A stretch of DNA of 33,693 nucleotides from CAZPZZ01 sp964591245 (GTDB lineage Bacteria; Acidobacteriota; Vicinamibacteria; Vicinamibacterales; UBA8438). The stretch spans positions 1 to 33,693 of the forward strand of contig CAZPZZ010000034.1 in assembly GCA_964591245.1 (NCBI GenBank), given 5' to 3'. The position numbers and the translations under genes are program-made. Positions within the stretch are counted from its first letter, which is position 1, and each line of letters starts with the position of its first letter. Shown piece after piece: positions 8,310-16,412 of this stretch. A model generated the notes under the pieces. It saw nothing but the letters and a program-made list of their open reading frames with translations, made no database searches and was not told the DNA's origin.

Positions 8310-8789
8310 ATGCAGGGACAGGTGGAGGTCATCGACGCGTTGAATCGAGCGCTCACGATCGAGTTGACCGCGATCAATCAGTATTTTTGCCAGGCCAAGA
8401 TGTGCGAGGACTGGGGATTCAAGATACTCGGCAAGAAGCATTACGAAGAATCGATCGGCGAGATGAAGCATGCCGAACAGATCATCGAGCGTTTACTTTT
8501 CTTGGAGGGGACCCCAGAGATAGCTCGATATGATGTAATTCGGGTAGGTACCGACGTAAAGGAGCAGTTCGAGAACGACCTAAAACTCGAGCTTGCTGGG
8601 GTTCAGCATTACAATGCCGCGGTTGAGCTGTGTACGCGTCTCAAGGACAACGGGACGCGTGAGATCCTCGAACCGATCTTGTCTGAATCCGAGGAGCACG
8701 TGGACTGGCTGGAGACGCAGCTCCACCGAATCAAGCACGTTGGCTTGGAAAACTATCTGGCCGAGCAGATGGGGGGACACGACGCGTAG
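8310..8789 (+). CDS. bfr: Bacterioferritin with an atypical ferroxidase site
   Basis: Bacterioferritin assembles into 24-subunit cages that oxidise Fe(II), store iron and bind haem between subunit pairs. The 159-residue protein aligns without gaps to the E. coli protein as I recall it: Glu18, Tyr25, Glu51, His54, Glu94, His130 and the haem ligand Met52 (GEMKHAE) are all present. The exception is position 127, where the bridging ferroxidase Glu is Ser (SESEEHVDW, His being 130). Start is the ATG at 8310, with AGGAGG at 8298-8303 six bases upstream; a GTG directly before it is the alternative. The 3' end overlaps the convergent bfd gene by 37 bp. Bfd normally reduces Bfr to release iron, so the two neighbours are functional partners. 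Confidence 0.93.
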   Translation: MQGQVEVIDALNRALTIELTAINQYFCQAKMCEDWGFKILGKKHYEESIGEMKHAEQIIERLLFLEGTPEIARYDVIRVGTDVKEQFENDLKLELAGVQHYNAAVELCTRLKDNGTREILEPILSESEEHVDWLETQLHRIKHVGLENYLAEQMGGHDA

Positions 8790-9010
8790 GGCACGGACGC
8801 GGGAGTGGTGGTGGGAACGAGCCGAGGGACCGGTCGAGCAAGATATTGCTTGAGTATCTGGTGACAGGCCGTGCAACCCTCTCCAGCACCGGTTGAGATC
8901 CGTAGATCACGCAGCGTACGAGGCGTGCCCTGGGCCATCGAAGCCAAGAGTTGGCTTTCGGTGATCTTCAAGCATTCGCAGACGATGCGTCCAGAGCCTT
9001 TCGATTCCAC
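8753..9010 (-). CDS. bfd: Bacterioferritin-associated ferredoxin ([2Fe-2S], BFD-like)
   Basis: An 85-residue BFD-domain protein. The four cluster cysteines follow the BFD pattern: Cys11 and Cys13 in VCECLKIT, Cys46 and Cys49 in GEGCTACHQIL, with 32 residues between the pairs, close to the E. coli Bfd spacing. Bfd passes electrons to the haem of bacterioferritin to mobilise stored iron under iron starvation. The only plausible start is GTG at 9010; no good ribosome binding site precedes it, and the predicted transcription start lies only a few bases away, so the message may be nearly leaderless. The tail after residue 54 is Pro/Thr-rich (PRLVPTTTPASVP), and its coding sequence overlaps the 3' end of bfr on the other strand. 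A Fur-box match covers its promoter. Confidence 0.88.
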   Translation of the reverse strand: MESKGSGRIVCECLKITESQLLASMAQGTPRTLRDLRISTGAGEGCTACHQILKQYLARPVPRLVPTTTPASVPYASCPPICSAR

Positions 9011-9019
9011 TATCTCTGG

Positions 9020-9049
9020 ATTTTATGTTTTTCTGATATTGAGACGCAA
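9020..9049 (-). promoter_or_regulatory. Candidate bfd promoter
   Basis: Read on the minus strand: TTGCGT (9044-9049) as -35, an 18-base spacer, and TAAAAT (9020-9025) as -10. The expected transcription start is near 9013, just ahead of the bfd GTG. The -35 box lies inside the Fur-box match. Confidence 0.5.
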
Positions 9050-9056
9050 TCTCATT
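9038..9056. promoter_or_regulatory. Fur box
   Basis: ATTGAGACGCAATCTCATT matches 15 of 19 positions of the classic Fur operator form AATGAGAATCATTCTCATT, including the complete inverted arms TGAGA and TCTCA. It lies between bfd (minus) and the NHL gene (plus) and overlaps the bfd -35 box, so Fur with iron would repress bfd and possibly also the NHL-protein gene. Confidence 0.6.
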
Positions 9057-9156
9057 CTAGAATTTGTTGATTGTCAGTTTTAAGGTCGGTGCTCGGGTGC
9101 GAGGGGGCGACCGTTTGCCAGTTCGTCGAATGGCTGGACGTGGAGGAAAGCGAAAC

Positions 9157-10296
9157 ATGCGGAAAGCAATACTTGTAGTGATGGCGGTGTTTGGTGTTGG
9201 ACTGCTGGGAGGCCCAGCCTCGCTTCAGGAGTATCAACTCGGTCAGAGAATCGCGAGTCCATACGAAGCGGTTGAGGGCTGGGCGAAGCCGTTCGCCGAC
9301 GATGGGTTCGCGTTTGGTGGAAACTCGGGTGTCTTCGCCGAATCCCCGAACCGGATTTTGGTCGCGCAGCGGGGGGAGACCAGGTTACCCGATCCAGTAC
9401 CGTCTGGATTTGAGGGCTTTGTCGGGTCAATCGGAATCAACGCGCTGTCGCAGCCGGACTTACGCACCTGGCAGAATTGCATCTACGTCCTCGATGGTGA
9501 CGGGAACGTGATCGAGGTGTGGGATCAGTGGGATCACCTCTTCGAAGGCTCTGATGGTCCTGGACCCCATCGTATCCGTATCAGTCCGTACGATTCGGAG
9601 CGGCGGGTGTGGGTCGTGCATGAGACTGGTCATCAAATCTTTGTGTTCTCGAATGACGGGAGCGAATTGCTCGCGACGTTGGGTGAGAAGGATGTGCCTG
9701 GCGATGATGAGACGCATCTGGCCGGCCCACAGGATGTCGCCTTTTTGCCAGACGGTCGCGTGCTGGTGGCCGATGGGACCATCAACGGGCGTGTGATGAT
9801 CCTCGATGCGGATCTGAACTATGAGACCGAGTTCGGGAGAAACGGAGACGGGCGCGGTGAGTTCAGCCGTGTGCACTCGCTAGCAACCGGGCCGAACGGA
9901 CGGATCTTTGTGGCCGACCGTGACAATCGCCGAGTTCAAGTCTTCAATCAGACCACCAGATCTCCCTGGTATCACCCAAATATCTCGCCCATCGCGACCT
10001 GGCCAGGTTTCGATCTTCCGCTGGACATCATCGTCAACGAGTACAACGTATTCGTGACAAATGTCTCGTCGGATGGCGCCAGCATCATCAAGCTCGATCT
10101 GAACGGGAATCCCGAATACACGATGGCATTGCCCACAGAGGGGCCAGGTAGGTTCCGCGAGATGCACTCGTTCGCGGTCGACAGTGATGGGAACCTGTAT
10201 GGGGCTGACAACCAGCACGGTCGAGTCCAGAAGCTTGTCTTTGGCGAGGGGCAAAATCCGACGTTGCGGATTGCACCTGCCTGGATCGACGAGTAG
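9157..10296 (+). CDS. Secreted NHL-repeat beta-propeller protein
   Basis: A 379-residue exported protein with a signal peptide (MRKAILVVMAVFGVGLLGGPAS). The mature part is a beta-propeller of NHL-type repeats with the motif (I/V)(F/L)VAD..N.RVQ(V/I)F..: GRVLVADGTINGRVMILD, GRIFVADRDNRRVQVF, and GNLYGADNQHGRVQKL. This arrangement is seen in the peptidyl-alpha-hydroxyglycine alpha-amidating lyase-like group and in many uncharacterised secreted propellers; catalytic function cannot be claimed. Start at the ATG at 9157, with GGAGG at 9142-9146 upstream; further in-frame starts lie at 9064 and 9130 but lack a signal peptide at the right place. It shares its upstream region and the Fur-box match with bfd, so iron control is possible. 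Confidence 0.8.
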   Translation: MRKAILVVMAVFGVGLLGGPASLQEYQLGQRIASPYEAVEGWAKPFADDGFAFGGNSGVFAESPNRILVAQRGETRLPDPVPSGFEGFVGSIGINALSQPDLRTWQNCIYVLDGDGNVIEVWDQWDHLFEGSDGPGPHRIRISPYDSERRVWVVHETGHQIFVFSNDGSELLATLGEKDVPGDDETHLAGPQDVAFLPDGRVLVADGTINGRVMILDADLNYETEFGRNGDGRGEFSRVHSLATGPNGRIFVADRDNRRVQVFNQTTRSPWYHPNISPIATWPGFDLPLDIIVNEYNVFVTNVSSDGASIIKLDLNGNPEYTMALPTEGPGRFREMHSFAVDSDGNLYGADNQHGRVQKLVFGEGQNPTLRIAPAWIDE

Positions 10297-10312
10297 GCTA
10301 CGCGTCGCGCGG

Positions 10313-10371
10313 TTTCCAAGGTGCAGGTGAGCGGCGGAAGGTCCTCTAGGGGCCTTCCGCTCACTTGGAAA
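10313..10371. terminator. Long imperfect hairpin between convergent genes
   Basis: The arms pair in three blocks: TTTCCAA/TTGGAAA (10313-10319 with 10365-10371), GTGAG/CTCAC (10327-10331 with 10360-10364) and CGGAAGG/CCTTCCG (10335-10341 with 10353-10359), separated by small internal bulges. It sits between the convergent NHL and PQQ genes and probably terminates transcription from both sides, although there is no long U-tract. Confidence 0.6.
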
Positions 10372-10429
10372 TGGTGCCTCGTTCTTGCCGGATCTGTGCG
10401 TTGAGTGCGCCCACGGAGGAATACGTCGG

Positions 10430-12412
10430 CTACTCCGGCAACGCAAACGCCCAGAAACCCATGCCAGAGGCGATGGCGACGTATTGGCGTCCGCCGACCA
10501 TATACGTCATCGGGGATGCCTTCCAGTCTTGATTCGCTTGGAAGTGCCACAGAGGGGTCCCTGTGCGCGCGTCCAGTGCGGCAAATGCGCCGCTGTCCTC
10601 CCCGAAGAACACCAGATTGCCGTCCGTCGACAGTACACCCGAGTAGGTTTGGGCTTTGCCGGTTTGCGCGTAGCTCCAGACGGTAGCCCCGGTCTGAATG
10701 TCGAGTGCTCGAATGAATTTCTGATTCGCTGAACCGTCGGCGAGCCGGACAGTGCCGCCCAGCCAGCTACGACCGCGTTGCCAATCCTGATCGTTCTTCG
10801 TGTACGTCATGCAGGATTCATGAGCGAGAAGGTAGAACAGCCCGGTCCCGGGGTGATAACTGGTAGCCCACCAGTTCGTGGCACCTCTGATGGCAGGGCA
10901 GACGTCGGTGCCTTCTTCGGTGGGGTCGGTACCTGGGCGAACAATTGGACGGCCGCTGTCGTCGAGTCCGTGTGCCCAGGTCTGCTCGACGAATGGTTCG
11001 CCCAGTAGAAATTGCCCGTTTGTACGGTCGAGGACGTAGAAGAAGCCATTCCGGTTTCCCTGCAATAGCAGTTTCCGAGGTTGACCGGCGAAGTTTGCGT
11101 CAACCAGCAGTAAGGGCTCCTGCGCGTCCCAGTCGTGTGTGTCGTGGGGAGTGAACTGGAAATACCAGATGAGGTCGCCAGTCTTCGGTCGCAGGGCGAC
11201 CACGGAGTTGGTGTAGAGGTTGTCACCTGGTCGCCGGTCGCCATTCAGGTCCGGGCAGGGATTACCCGTGGGCCAGTAAAGCAGGTCGAGCGCTGCATCG
11301 TAACTACCGGTCAACCAGGTTGCGCCGCATCCCCGCTGAAGTACTGCCGGATCGCCCCAGGTCTCAGAGCCGGGTTCGCCGGGAGCGGGAATCGTCCAAA
11401 ATCTCCACACACGCTCTCCGGTGTCAGCGTGGTAGGCATCGAGAAATCCTCGTAGTCCGGTGTCTCCGGCGCTGATCCCGGCAATGACCAGGCTATCCAC
11501 GACGAGCGGTGCGGCGACGGCACCGTAATGGTCATGATAGTCAGCCATTTCGACGTCCCACACGAGGCTTCCGGTGAAACGGTCGAGGGCGATGACATGG
11601 GCATGATCGGTCACGGCGAACAACAGGTGTTCTCGGACCGCAACGCCTCGGTTCAGGCCTATGGCGGGGTCACCCACGAGTCCTTCCGTGCGTGGTTGCG
11701 AATAGCGCCAGAGTTCCCGCCCTGTCGAGGCATCGAGTGCGTAGACCTGATTGGGGCCAGTGACGTACATGACTCCGGAGATGACGACCGGCGTCCCTTC
11801 GATCATCGGTAGATTCGGGAGAGGAAAGAACCATTGCGCCGTAAGATCGCGTACGTTGGCTGTATCGATTTGGTCGAGGGGGCTGTGCCGGTTCGCCGTG
11901 TTACTTCCGTTGTACGATGGCCAGTCGGCCGACGGCTCGATGGAGGGCTCGTGAAACCGGTCATCCGTGCGTCGTAAAAGATGCAGATCGCCCGCAGTAT
12001 CGCGCACCTGCGCGTCGAAGCCACTTTCGTTGAGGACCGTGCCGGCGAGTGTGTCGCCTTCCACGAGTGGAAGTGAGCCGGCGCGTGGAGTGGGTGCCCG
12101 GGGATCGCTCGCGGTGGGGCCTACCGCACTCGCTAGGGTTTTCAGATGTCGGATCAATGGGGTGAGCTCGTCTGATTCGATCGAGACCGCCGGCATTCCG
12201 ACCTCTGGTACCCCTTCCGTGATGATGGCTGTTAAGCGTGCGGTGGAACTTGTCTGGAGCGTGGGAATGATCGAGCGTGCGCGGTCGGTTCCAGCAGCAT
12301 CACTGCCGTGACAGAGAGCGCACCGGGTCTCGTACGATGTTGTGCCGTCCTGGGCAAGTATCGTGATGGATGATGCCAGTAATATGATGGGTAAAAATAA
12401 GGTGTGCTTCAT
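10430..12412 (-). CDS. Cytochrome c-PQQ dehydrogenase fusion (quinoprotein alcohol dehydrogenase-like)
   Basis: A 660-residue periplasmic protein. A signal peptide (residues 1-20, ending ITILA) is followed by a class I cytochrome c domain: haem site CALCH at 31-35 and probable axial Met73 in VGMPAV. From about residue 160 comes an eight-bladed quinoprotein propeller with repeated W-docking blades (DASTGRELWRY, DRFTGSLVWD, HADTGERVWRF, DIQTGATVWSY). Active-site-like segments RPGDNLYTNS and HDTHDWDAQEP match PQQ-dependent alcohol dehydrogenases. It probably oxidises an alcohol, aldehyde or sugar and passes electrons through its own haem. The haem domain is N-terminal, whereas classical type II quinohaemoproteins carry it at the C-terminus. 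No PQQ biosynthesis genes are in the window. Transcription diverges from the gene at 12551. Confidence 0.88.
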   Translation of the reverse strand: MKHTLFLPIILLASSITILAQDGTTSYETRCALCHGSDAAGTDRARSIIPTLQTSSTARLTAIITEGVPEVGMPAVSIESDELTPLIRHLKTLASAVGPTASDPRAPTPRAGSLPLVEGDTLAGTVLNESGFDAQVRDTAGDLHLLRRTDDRFHEPSIEPSADWPSYNGSNTANRHSPLDQIDTANVRDLTAQWFFPLPNLPMIEGTPVVISGVMYVTGPNQVYALDASTGRELWRYSQPRTEGLVGDPAIGLNRGVAVREHLLFAVTDHAHVIALDRFTGSLVWDVEMADYHDHYGAVAAPLVVDSLVIAGISAGDTGLRGFLDAYHADTGERVWRFWTIPAPGEPGSETWGDPAVLQRGCGATWLTGSYDAALDLLYWPTGNPCPDLNGDRRPGDNLYTNSVVALRPKTGDLIWYFQFTPHDTHDWDAQEPLLLVDANFAGQPRKLLLQGNRNGFFYVLDRTNGQFLLGEPFVEQTWAHGLDDSGRPIVRPGTDPTEEGTDVCPAIRGATNWWATSYHPGTGLFYLLAHESCMTYTKNDQDWQRGRSWLGGTVRLADGSANQKFIRALDIQTGATVWSYAQTGKAQTYSGVLSTDGNLVFFGEDSGAFAALDARTGTPLWHFQANQDWKASPMTYMVGGRQYVAIASGMGFWAFALPE

Positions 12413-12495
12413 GATTAGTGGCCATGATAGGAGACCCCCATGCGTATTGACAGCCTCGCGTGTTCATCGGGGAGCGAAGCGGACGGGTCCAGGCT

Positions 12496-12501
12496 TATAA
12501 T
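12496..12501 (+). promoter_or_regulatory. Candidate -10 element
   Basis: A perfect TATAAT lies in the divergent gap, 49 bases before the start of the PWGDPDLQG gene, giving a leader of about 43 bases. The -35 region at 17 bp spacing is poor (AGCGAA), so an activator or a non-standard spacer would be needed. Confidence 0.35.
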
Positions 12502-12550
12502 CGACCGCATCAGTTCTCACCTGCCAACTTCACGATACGGAAGGGTTACG

Positions 12551-13564
12551 ATGAGTCAACCATATATTCGTCCGCTGTTGTGCGCTGGTGTCGCCGTCAC
12601 GTTGATGACGGTGGGCGTTGCTGCCCAGGACTCGCCGCGCACGCCCTGGGGGGACCCCGATCTGCAGGGCACGTATACCAATAAGACGATTACTCCGCTC
12701 GAGCGGCCTGTGGAACTCGGCGACAAGGAGTTTCTGACTGAAGAGGAGGTCGTGTCACAGGAGCAGTCGAGACTTGACAGGAATCAGGACCTGCTACTCG
12801 CTCCGCCCCGCCGTACTGTTGCGGGAGGGAGTGTGGGTGGCTACAACAATTTTTGGCTGGACGGAGGGACGCGGCCCACCGGACGTACGTCACTGATCTC
12901 CGATCCGCCGAATGGCCGATTGCCCGTTCGGACCGTAGCCGCGGCCGATCGTAAGACGGCCCACGATACAGCGTTTCCTGTCGACGGGCCCTTCGATTCC
13001 TGGGAGGATCTCGAACTGAACGATCGGTGCCTGGTCTGGTCCGCTGGGCCGCCGATGTTGCCAAGTGCATATAACAATCACTTCATGATCATGCAGACGC
13101 CTGGTTATGTTGCGATCTATGTCGAGATGATTCATGACACGCGCATCATTCCTATTGACGGGCGTGGGCATCTGCCGACCAGCCTTCGCCAGTGGCATGG
13201 AGATGCGCGTGGGCATTGGGAGGGAGAGACCCTCGTCGTAGAGACGAGGAACCTACGTCGAACTACCGCGAATGCTGCGGCCGTGGGTGGTGATCCGGTT
13301 CTGCTCCGGATGGCAAACGGGAGCCACGAGGATACGATCACGGTGGTCGAGCGATTTACACGCGTTGACGCCGATCGGGTGCACTACGAGTTCACGGTCG
13401 AGGACCCGACCCACTGGACACAGAGCTTTACAGGTGAATTTCCCTTCGTGGCGTTACCGCCCGACGAGGCGCTCTACGAGTATGCTTGTCACGAGGGTAA
13501 TTACAGCATGACAAATATCCTTGGCGGCGAGCGTGCGCGTGAGAACGCGACGAACGATCAGTAA
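12551..13564 (+). CDS. Exported PWGDPDLQG-type protein of unknown function
   Basis: A 337-residue exported protein. A signal peptide (MSQPYIRPLLCAGVAVTLMTVGVAA) is cut before QDSPR. The mature N-terminus reads TPWGDPDLQGTYTNKTITPLERP, a motif found in large paralogous families of unknown function, especially in Acidobacteriota and in some Gemmatimonadota and Proteobacteria. Further conserved-looking features are WLDGG in the first third, GHWEGETLVVETRN in the middle, and a C-terminal YEYACHEGNYSM, which recurs in this family. No enzymatic signature is evident. Start at the ATG at 12551, with GGAAGGG about 8 nt upstream. A GC-rich hairpin follows the stop codon. Confidence 0.75.
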   Translation: MSQPYIRPLLCAGVAVTLMTVGVAAQDSPRTPWGDPDLQGTYTNKTITPLERPVELGDKEFLTEEEVVSQEQSRLDRNQDLLLAPPRRTVAGGSVGGYNNFWLDGGTRPTGRTSLISDPPNGRLPVRTVAAADRKTAHDTAFPVDGPFDSWEDLELNDRCLVWSAGPPMLPSAYNNHFMIMQTPGYVAIYVEMIHDTRIIPIDGRGHLPTSLRQWHGDARGHWEGETLVVETRNLRRTTANAAAVGGDPVLLRMANGSHEDTITVVERFTRVDADRVHYEFTVEDPTHWTQSFTGEFPFVALPPDEALYEYACHEGNYSMTNILGGERARENATNDQ

Positions 13565-13575
13565 GACACATGCGT

Positions 13576-13615
13576 GGCGGGGCTGGCCATATGCGGTGTG
13601 ACTGTCGGCCCCGCC
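13576..13615 (+). terminator. GC-rich hairpin after the PWGDPDLQG gene
   Basis: GGCGGGGC (13576-13583) pairs with GCCCCGCC (13608-13615) and the stem can extend inward through a few G-U and G-C pairs. It begins 12 bases after the stop codon. No U-tract follows, so it may be a weak or Rho-assisted terminator. Confidence 0.5.
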
Positions 13616-13784
13616 CGTCAACCCTCTCGTCTGTATCGTCGTGTGGCTGCCGGGATGACGAGATGGAATTTCCCAACTGCTACGTTGAAGCCTTAATGGG
13701 ACCGTACATTTGTTTGCCGACGGCTATGGTGGGGACTCGCCAGGGCACGAAGCATTGAGACACGCACGCTGGAGATCACGACTC

Positions 13785-14765
13785 ATGAGACGGATACCAA
13801 TCGCTTTTGTCGCTGCGCTAGTCGCGTTGGCTGGTTTCGTCGCGACCGAGACCGTTCGTACGCAAGAGCCGCGCGCGCCGCGGAACGTGGAAGAATTCGA
13901 TGCGTTGTTCCAGGAAATCAATAACTGGGGACGCTGGGGGGCGAACGACGAACTCGGCACGATGAATCTCGTTACGGCTGAAAAGGCTCGAGAGGCCGCC
14001 GCGCTCGTACAGAGTGGAATTACGGTGTCGCTTGCGCACAATCCGATGCCTGACGAGGCACCCGACAATCCGGATGCTGCATTCAACCATACGATGGGCC
14101 GTACGCTGCGAAGCGACACCTACGAGTTCACGTACCATGGCTACGGCGTGAGCCATATCGATTCACTGTGCCATTTTCTTTGGAACGATCGGCTCTACAA
14201 CGACATTCCGCCGACGGCGAGTTCCCCCGAAGGGTGCGGAAAATTGGGTATTCAGAATCTCAAGAGCGGCATCATTACCCGCGGGATCTTGCTTGATTTT
14301 CCACGCCTGAAGGGCGTCCCGTATCTGGATCCGCAAACACCCATTTACGTCGAAGACATCGAGGCCTGGGAAGAGCAGGCTGGAGTGACGGTTTCCCCGG
14401 GTGATGTCATCTTCGTGCGGACCGGCCGCTGGGCTCGGCGCGCGGAGCTCGGGCCATGGCAGGTGTCTGGCAACAGTGCTGGTCTCCATGCTTCTGTGCT
14501 GCCGTGGATCAAGGAGCGGGGAGTGGCATTGGTGGGCAGTGACGCAGCGACTGACGTGATGCCGTCGATGGTCGAAGGCGTGACCCAGCCGGTACACACG
14601 ATGCTGATTGCCGGGTTTGGCACGAATATCTTCGACAACATGGATCTAGAAGCACTGGCCGAGACGGCTGCGAGTGAGAATCGCTGGGAATTCATGATTA
14701 CGGCCGGGCCCATTCCTGTGCAGGGCGGAACAGGTTCTCCGTTGAATCCTATAGCAGTGTTCTAG
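13785..14765 (+). CDS. Secreted cyclase-family protein (kynurenine formamidase-like fold)
   Basis: A 326-residue exported member of the putative cyclase family (Pfam PF04199), which includes bacterial kynurenine formamidase and isatin hydrolase. A signal peptide covers residues 1 to about 25 (IPIAFVAALVALAGFVA). The metal-binding pattern is seen as His118, His124, Asp126 and His130 (YHGYGVSHIDSLCHF), a variant of HxGTHxDxPxH in which GT is VS and the Pro is replaced by Leu. Later segments GDVIFVRTGRW and QPVHTMLIAGFG also match the family. The substrate is unknown; export and NWGRWGANDELGTMN at the N-terminus fit the longer uncharacterised branch. The ATG at 13785 is chosen because GGAG lies 10 nt upstream and the signal peptide starts there. 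The AsmA gene follows after 30 bp, probably in the same operon. Confidence 0.85.
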   Translation: MRRIPIAFVAALVALAGFVATETVRTQEPRAPRNVEEFDALFQEINNWGRWGANDELGTMNLVTAEKAREAAALVQSGITVSLAHNPMPDEAPDNPDAAFNHTMGRTLRSDTYEFTYHGYGVSHIDSLCHFLWNDRLYNDIPPTASSPEGCGKLGIQNLKSGIITRGILLDFPRLKGVPYLDPQTPIYVEDIEAWEEQAGVTVSPGDVIFVRTGRWARRAELGPWQVSGNSAGLHASVLPWIKERGVALVGSDAATDVMPSMVEGVTQPVHTMLIAGFGTNIFDNMDLEALAETAASENRWEFMITAGPIPVQGGTGSPLNPIAVF

Positions 14766-14795
14766 AGCCTCGACGTATCTCGTTGACGCTCTCCG

Positions 14796-16412
14796 ATGAA
14801 GAAGCTGCTCATCCCGGCTGGTCTTCTGTGCGTGTTCGGGGTCCTATCGACGGGCATCTTGGCGTTCTGGGTTCCCCCTCGAGTGGCAGGGGAGCTCTCT
14901 GTCTTGTTGTCCGCACGAACCGGCTACGATGTCGAGGTCGGAGACCTCGGGTGGTCCCTGTTTCCCCGCTTGCAGCTTGTGGGGCAAGGAATTCGTGTGG
15001 GCGGCGTGGAGATGGAGAAGCCGCTCATCGATGTCGGTGAGTTCACCCTGGAAGCGGAGTTGTCCGAGGTGCTGGCGCGGCCTCGACATTTTCGTTCTCT
15101 TCGTGTGAGTGACCTCACGTTGCGCGTCCCCGCCAGAGGTTCGCTCGGAGAGGCAGCCGGGCCAAGCGTTGGTAGTGCTGGACCGGGTCGTGCGCCTCTG
15201 CGGGCCGGTCAGACGTCCGATGCGGTAGCGTCGGTCCCTGGTCCCTCGGTCCTCATAGATCAGATCATCGCAGAACGGGCCTCTATTCAGATTGCCCGAA
15301 CGAACAAACCATTTCGGGTGTTCGACATCCAGGCGCTACGCTTGGGGTCCGTTGCCCTCGATCGCCCAATCTCGTTCGAGGCCAGCCTGACGAATCCCAG
15401 GCCTATAGGGCGGGTCGAAACAACGGGGTACTTTGGTCCGTGGAACCGAACCGAGGTAAGGGATACGCCTATCTCAGGAGAGTTCGAGTTCACCGATGCC
15501 GACTTAGCTGAATTTCGGGGGATCGGCGGCATGCTTTCCTCGACGGGGAATTTTCAAGGAACCCTAGGCGTGCTTGTCGCCCAGGGAGAGGCCAGCATCC
15601 CCGACTTCAAGGTGTCTATCGGGCAGGTTGTGCCATTGCAGGCGAGCTTTGAGGTTGAAGTCGGAGACAACGGTGGCGATGTACAGCTCGAGGCGGTGTC
15701 TACCCGTTTCTTCGACTCAGAACTTGTGGCGGCTGGGGAAGTCGTACGAGTGCCTGCCAACGGTGGCCGCGCGGTGATTGTTGATGTGACGGGCGAGAGC
15801 GCGATGGTTGAAGATCTCGTCAGGTTTGCGCTGAATTCCGAGATTCCACCGCTGACTGGACCGATTGAGCTCAAGGTCCGCCTGGAGATTCCTCCGGGTG
15901 AGGGGCCGGTGTTGGAGCGGATGCGGCTTACTGGAGACTTCGCGATTCGTGAAGCGCGCTTTGCGAATCTGGATGTGCAAAGAACATTGGCGAAAATCAG
16001 TCAAATCGGCAGTGGCGAGACCGATGCTGAGCCCGGAGCCAGTGTGGTTTCCGATCTGAATGGGGCGTTCGAGATGGCGGATGCCGAACTGCGCTTCTCT
16101 CGGCTCACGTTTGCGGTGCCCGGTATGCAGGTTCGGCTGGTGGGGGGATTCGGTCTGCGAGAAGAATCGCTCAATTTTGGCGGTCACCTCCGGCTTCAGC
16201 AGGCGGTGTCCCAACTTGCGCCGCGGGTTCCAGGCAGCGCCAGTCGCTGGCTGCGTCTTCTCGATCCGCTTTTCCAGACTGACGAGGCGCCCACTGGCAC
16301 CGTGGTGCCCATCACGATCACCGGTTTCCGCTCCCGCCCATCGTTCGGCGTTGAGCTGGCTGATCTGACACCAGATTGGCGCCGTCTGCTTGAGAACCTG
16401 TTGAATCCGTAG
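14796..16412 (+). CDS. AsmA family protein
   Basis: A 538-residue bitopic protein: a single N-terminal membrane helix (about residues 4-26, LIPAGLLCVFGVLSTGILAFW), then a long beta-rich periplasmic region. The first part has the AsmA-type pattern GYDVEVGDLGWSLFPRLQLVGQGIRV, and the C-terminal third has a second AsmA-like segment (DLNGAFEMADAELRFSRLTFAVPGMQVRLVGGFGLREESLNF region, about residues 415-460). AsmA-like proteins form periplasmic beta-groove structures implicated in lipid transport or outer-membrane homeostasis; this one is smaller than E. coli AsmA and comparable to the shorter family members. It follows the cyclase gene closely. No clear terminator is visible after it; a GTGGAA/TTCCAC inverted repeat at 16452-16470 is the best candidate. 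Confidence 0.75.
   Translation: MKKLLIPAGLLCVFGVLSTGILAFWVPPRVAGELSVLLSARTGYDVEVGDLGWSLFPRLQLVGQGIRVGGVEMEKPLIDVGEFTLEAELSEVLARPRHFRSLRVSDLTLRVPARGSLGEAAGPSVGSAGPGRAPLRAGQTSDAVASVPGPSVLIDQIIAERASIQIARTNKPFRVFDIQALRLGSVALDRPISFEASLTNPRPIGRVETTGYFGPWNRTEVRDTPISGEFEFTDADLAEFRGIGGMLSSTGNFQGTLGVLVAQGEASIPDFKVSIGQVVPLQASFEVEVGDNGGDVQLEAVSTRFFDSELVAAGEVVRVPANGGRAVIVDVTGESAMVEDLVRFALNSEIPPLTGPIELKVRLEIPPGEGPVLERMRLTGDFAIREARFANLDVQRTLAKISQIGSGETDAEPGASVVSDLNGAFEMADAELRFSRLTFAVPGMQVRLVGGFGLREESLNFGGHLRLQQAVSQLAPRVPGSASRWLRLLDPLFQTDEAPTGTVVPITITGFRSRPSFGVELADLTPDWRRLLENLLNP

Noticed and set aside
13570..13758. 62-codon frame between the PWGDPDLQG gene and the cyclase gene
   Set aside because: It begins right at the GC-rich hairpin, contains many Cys and Arg without pattern, and lacks a ribosome binding site.
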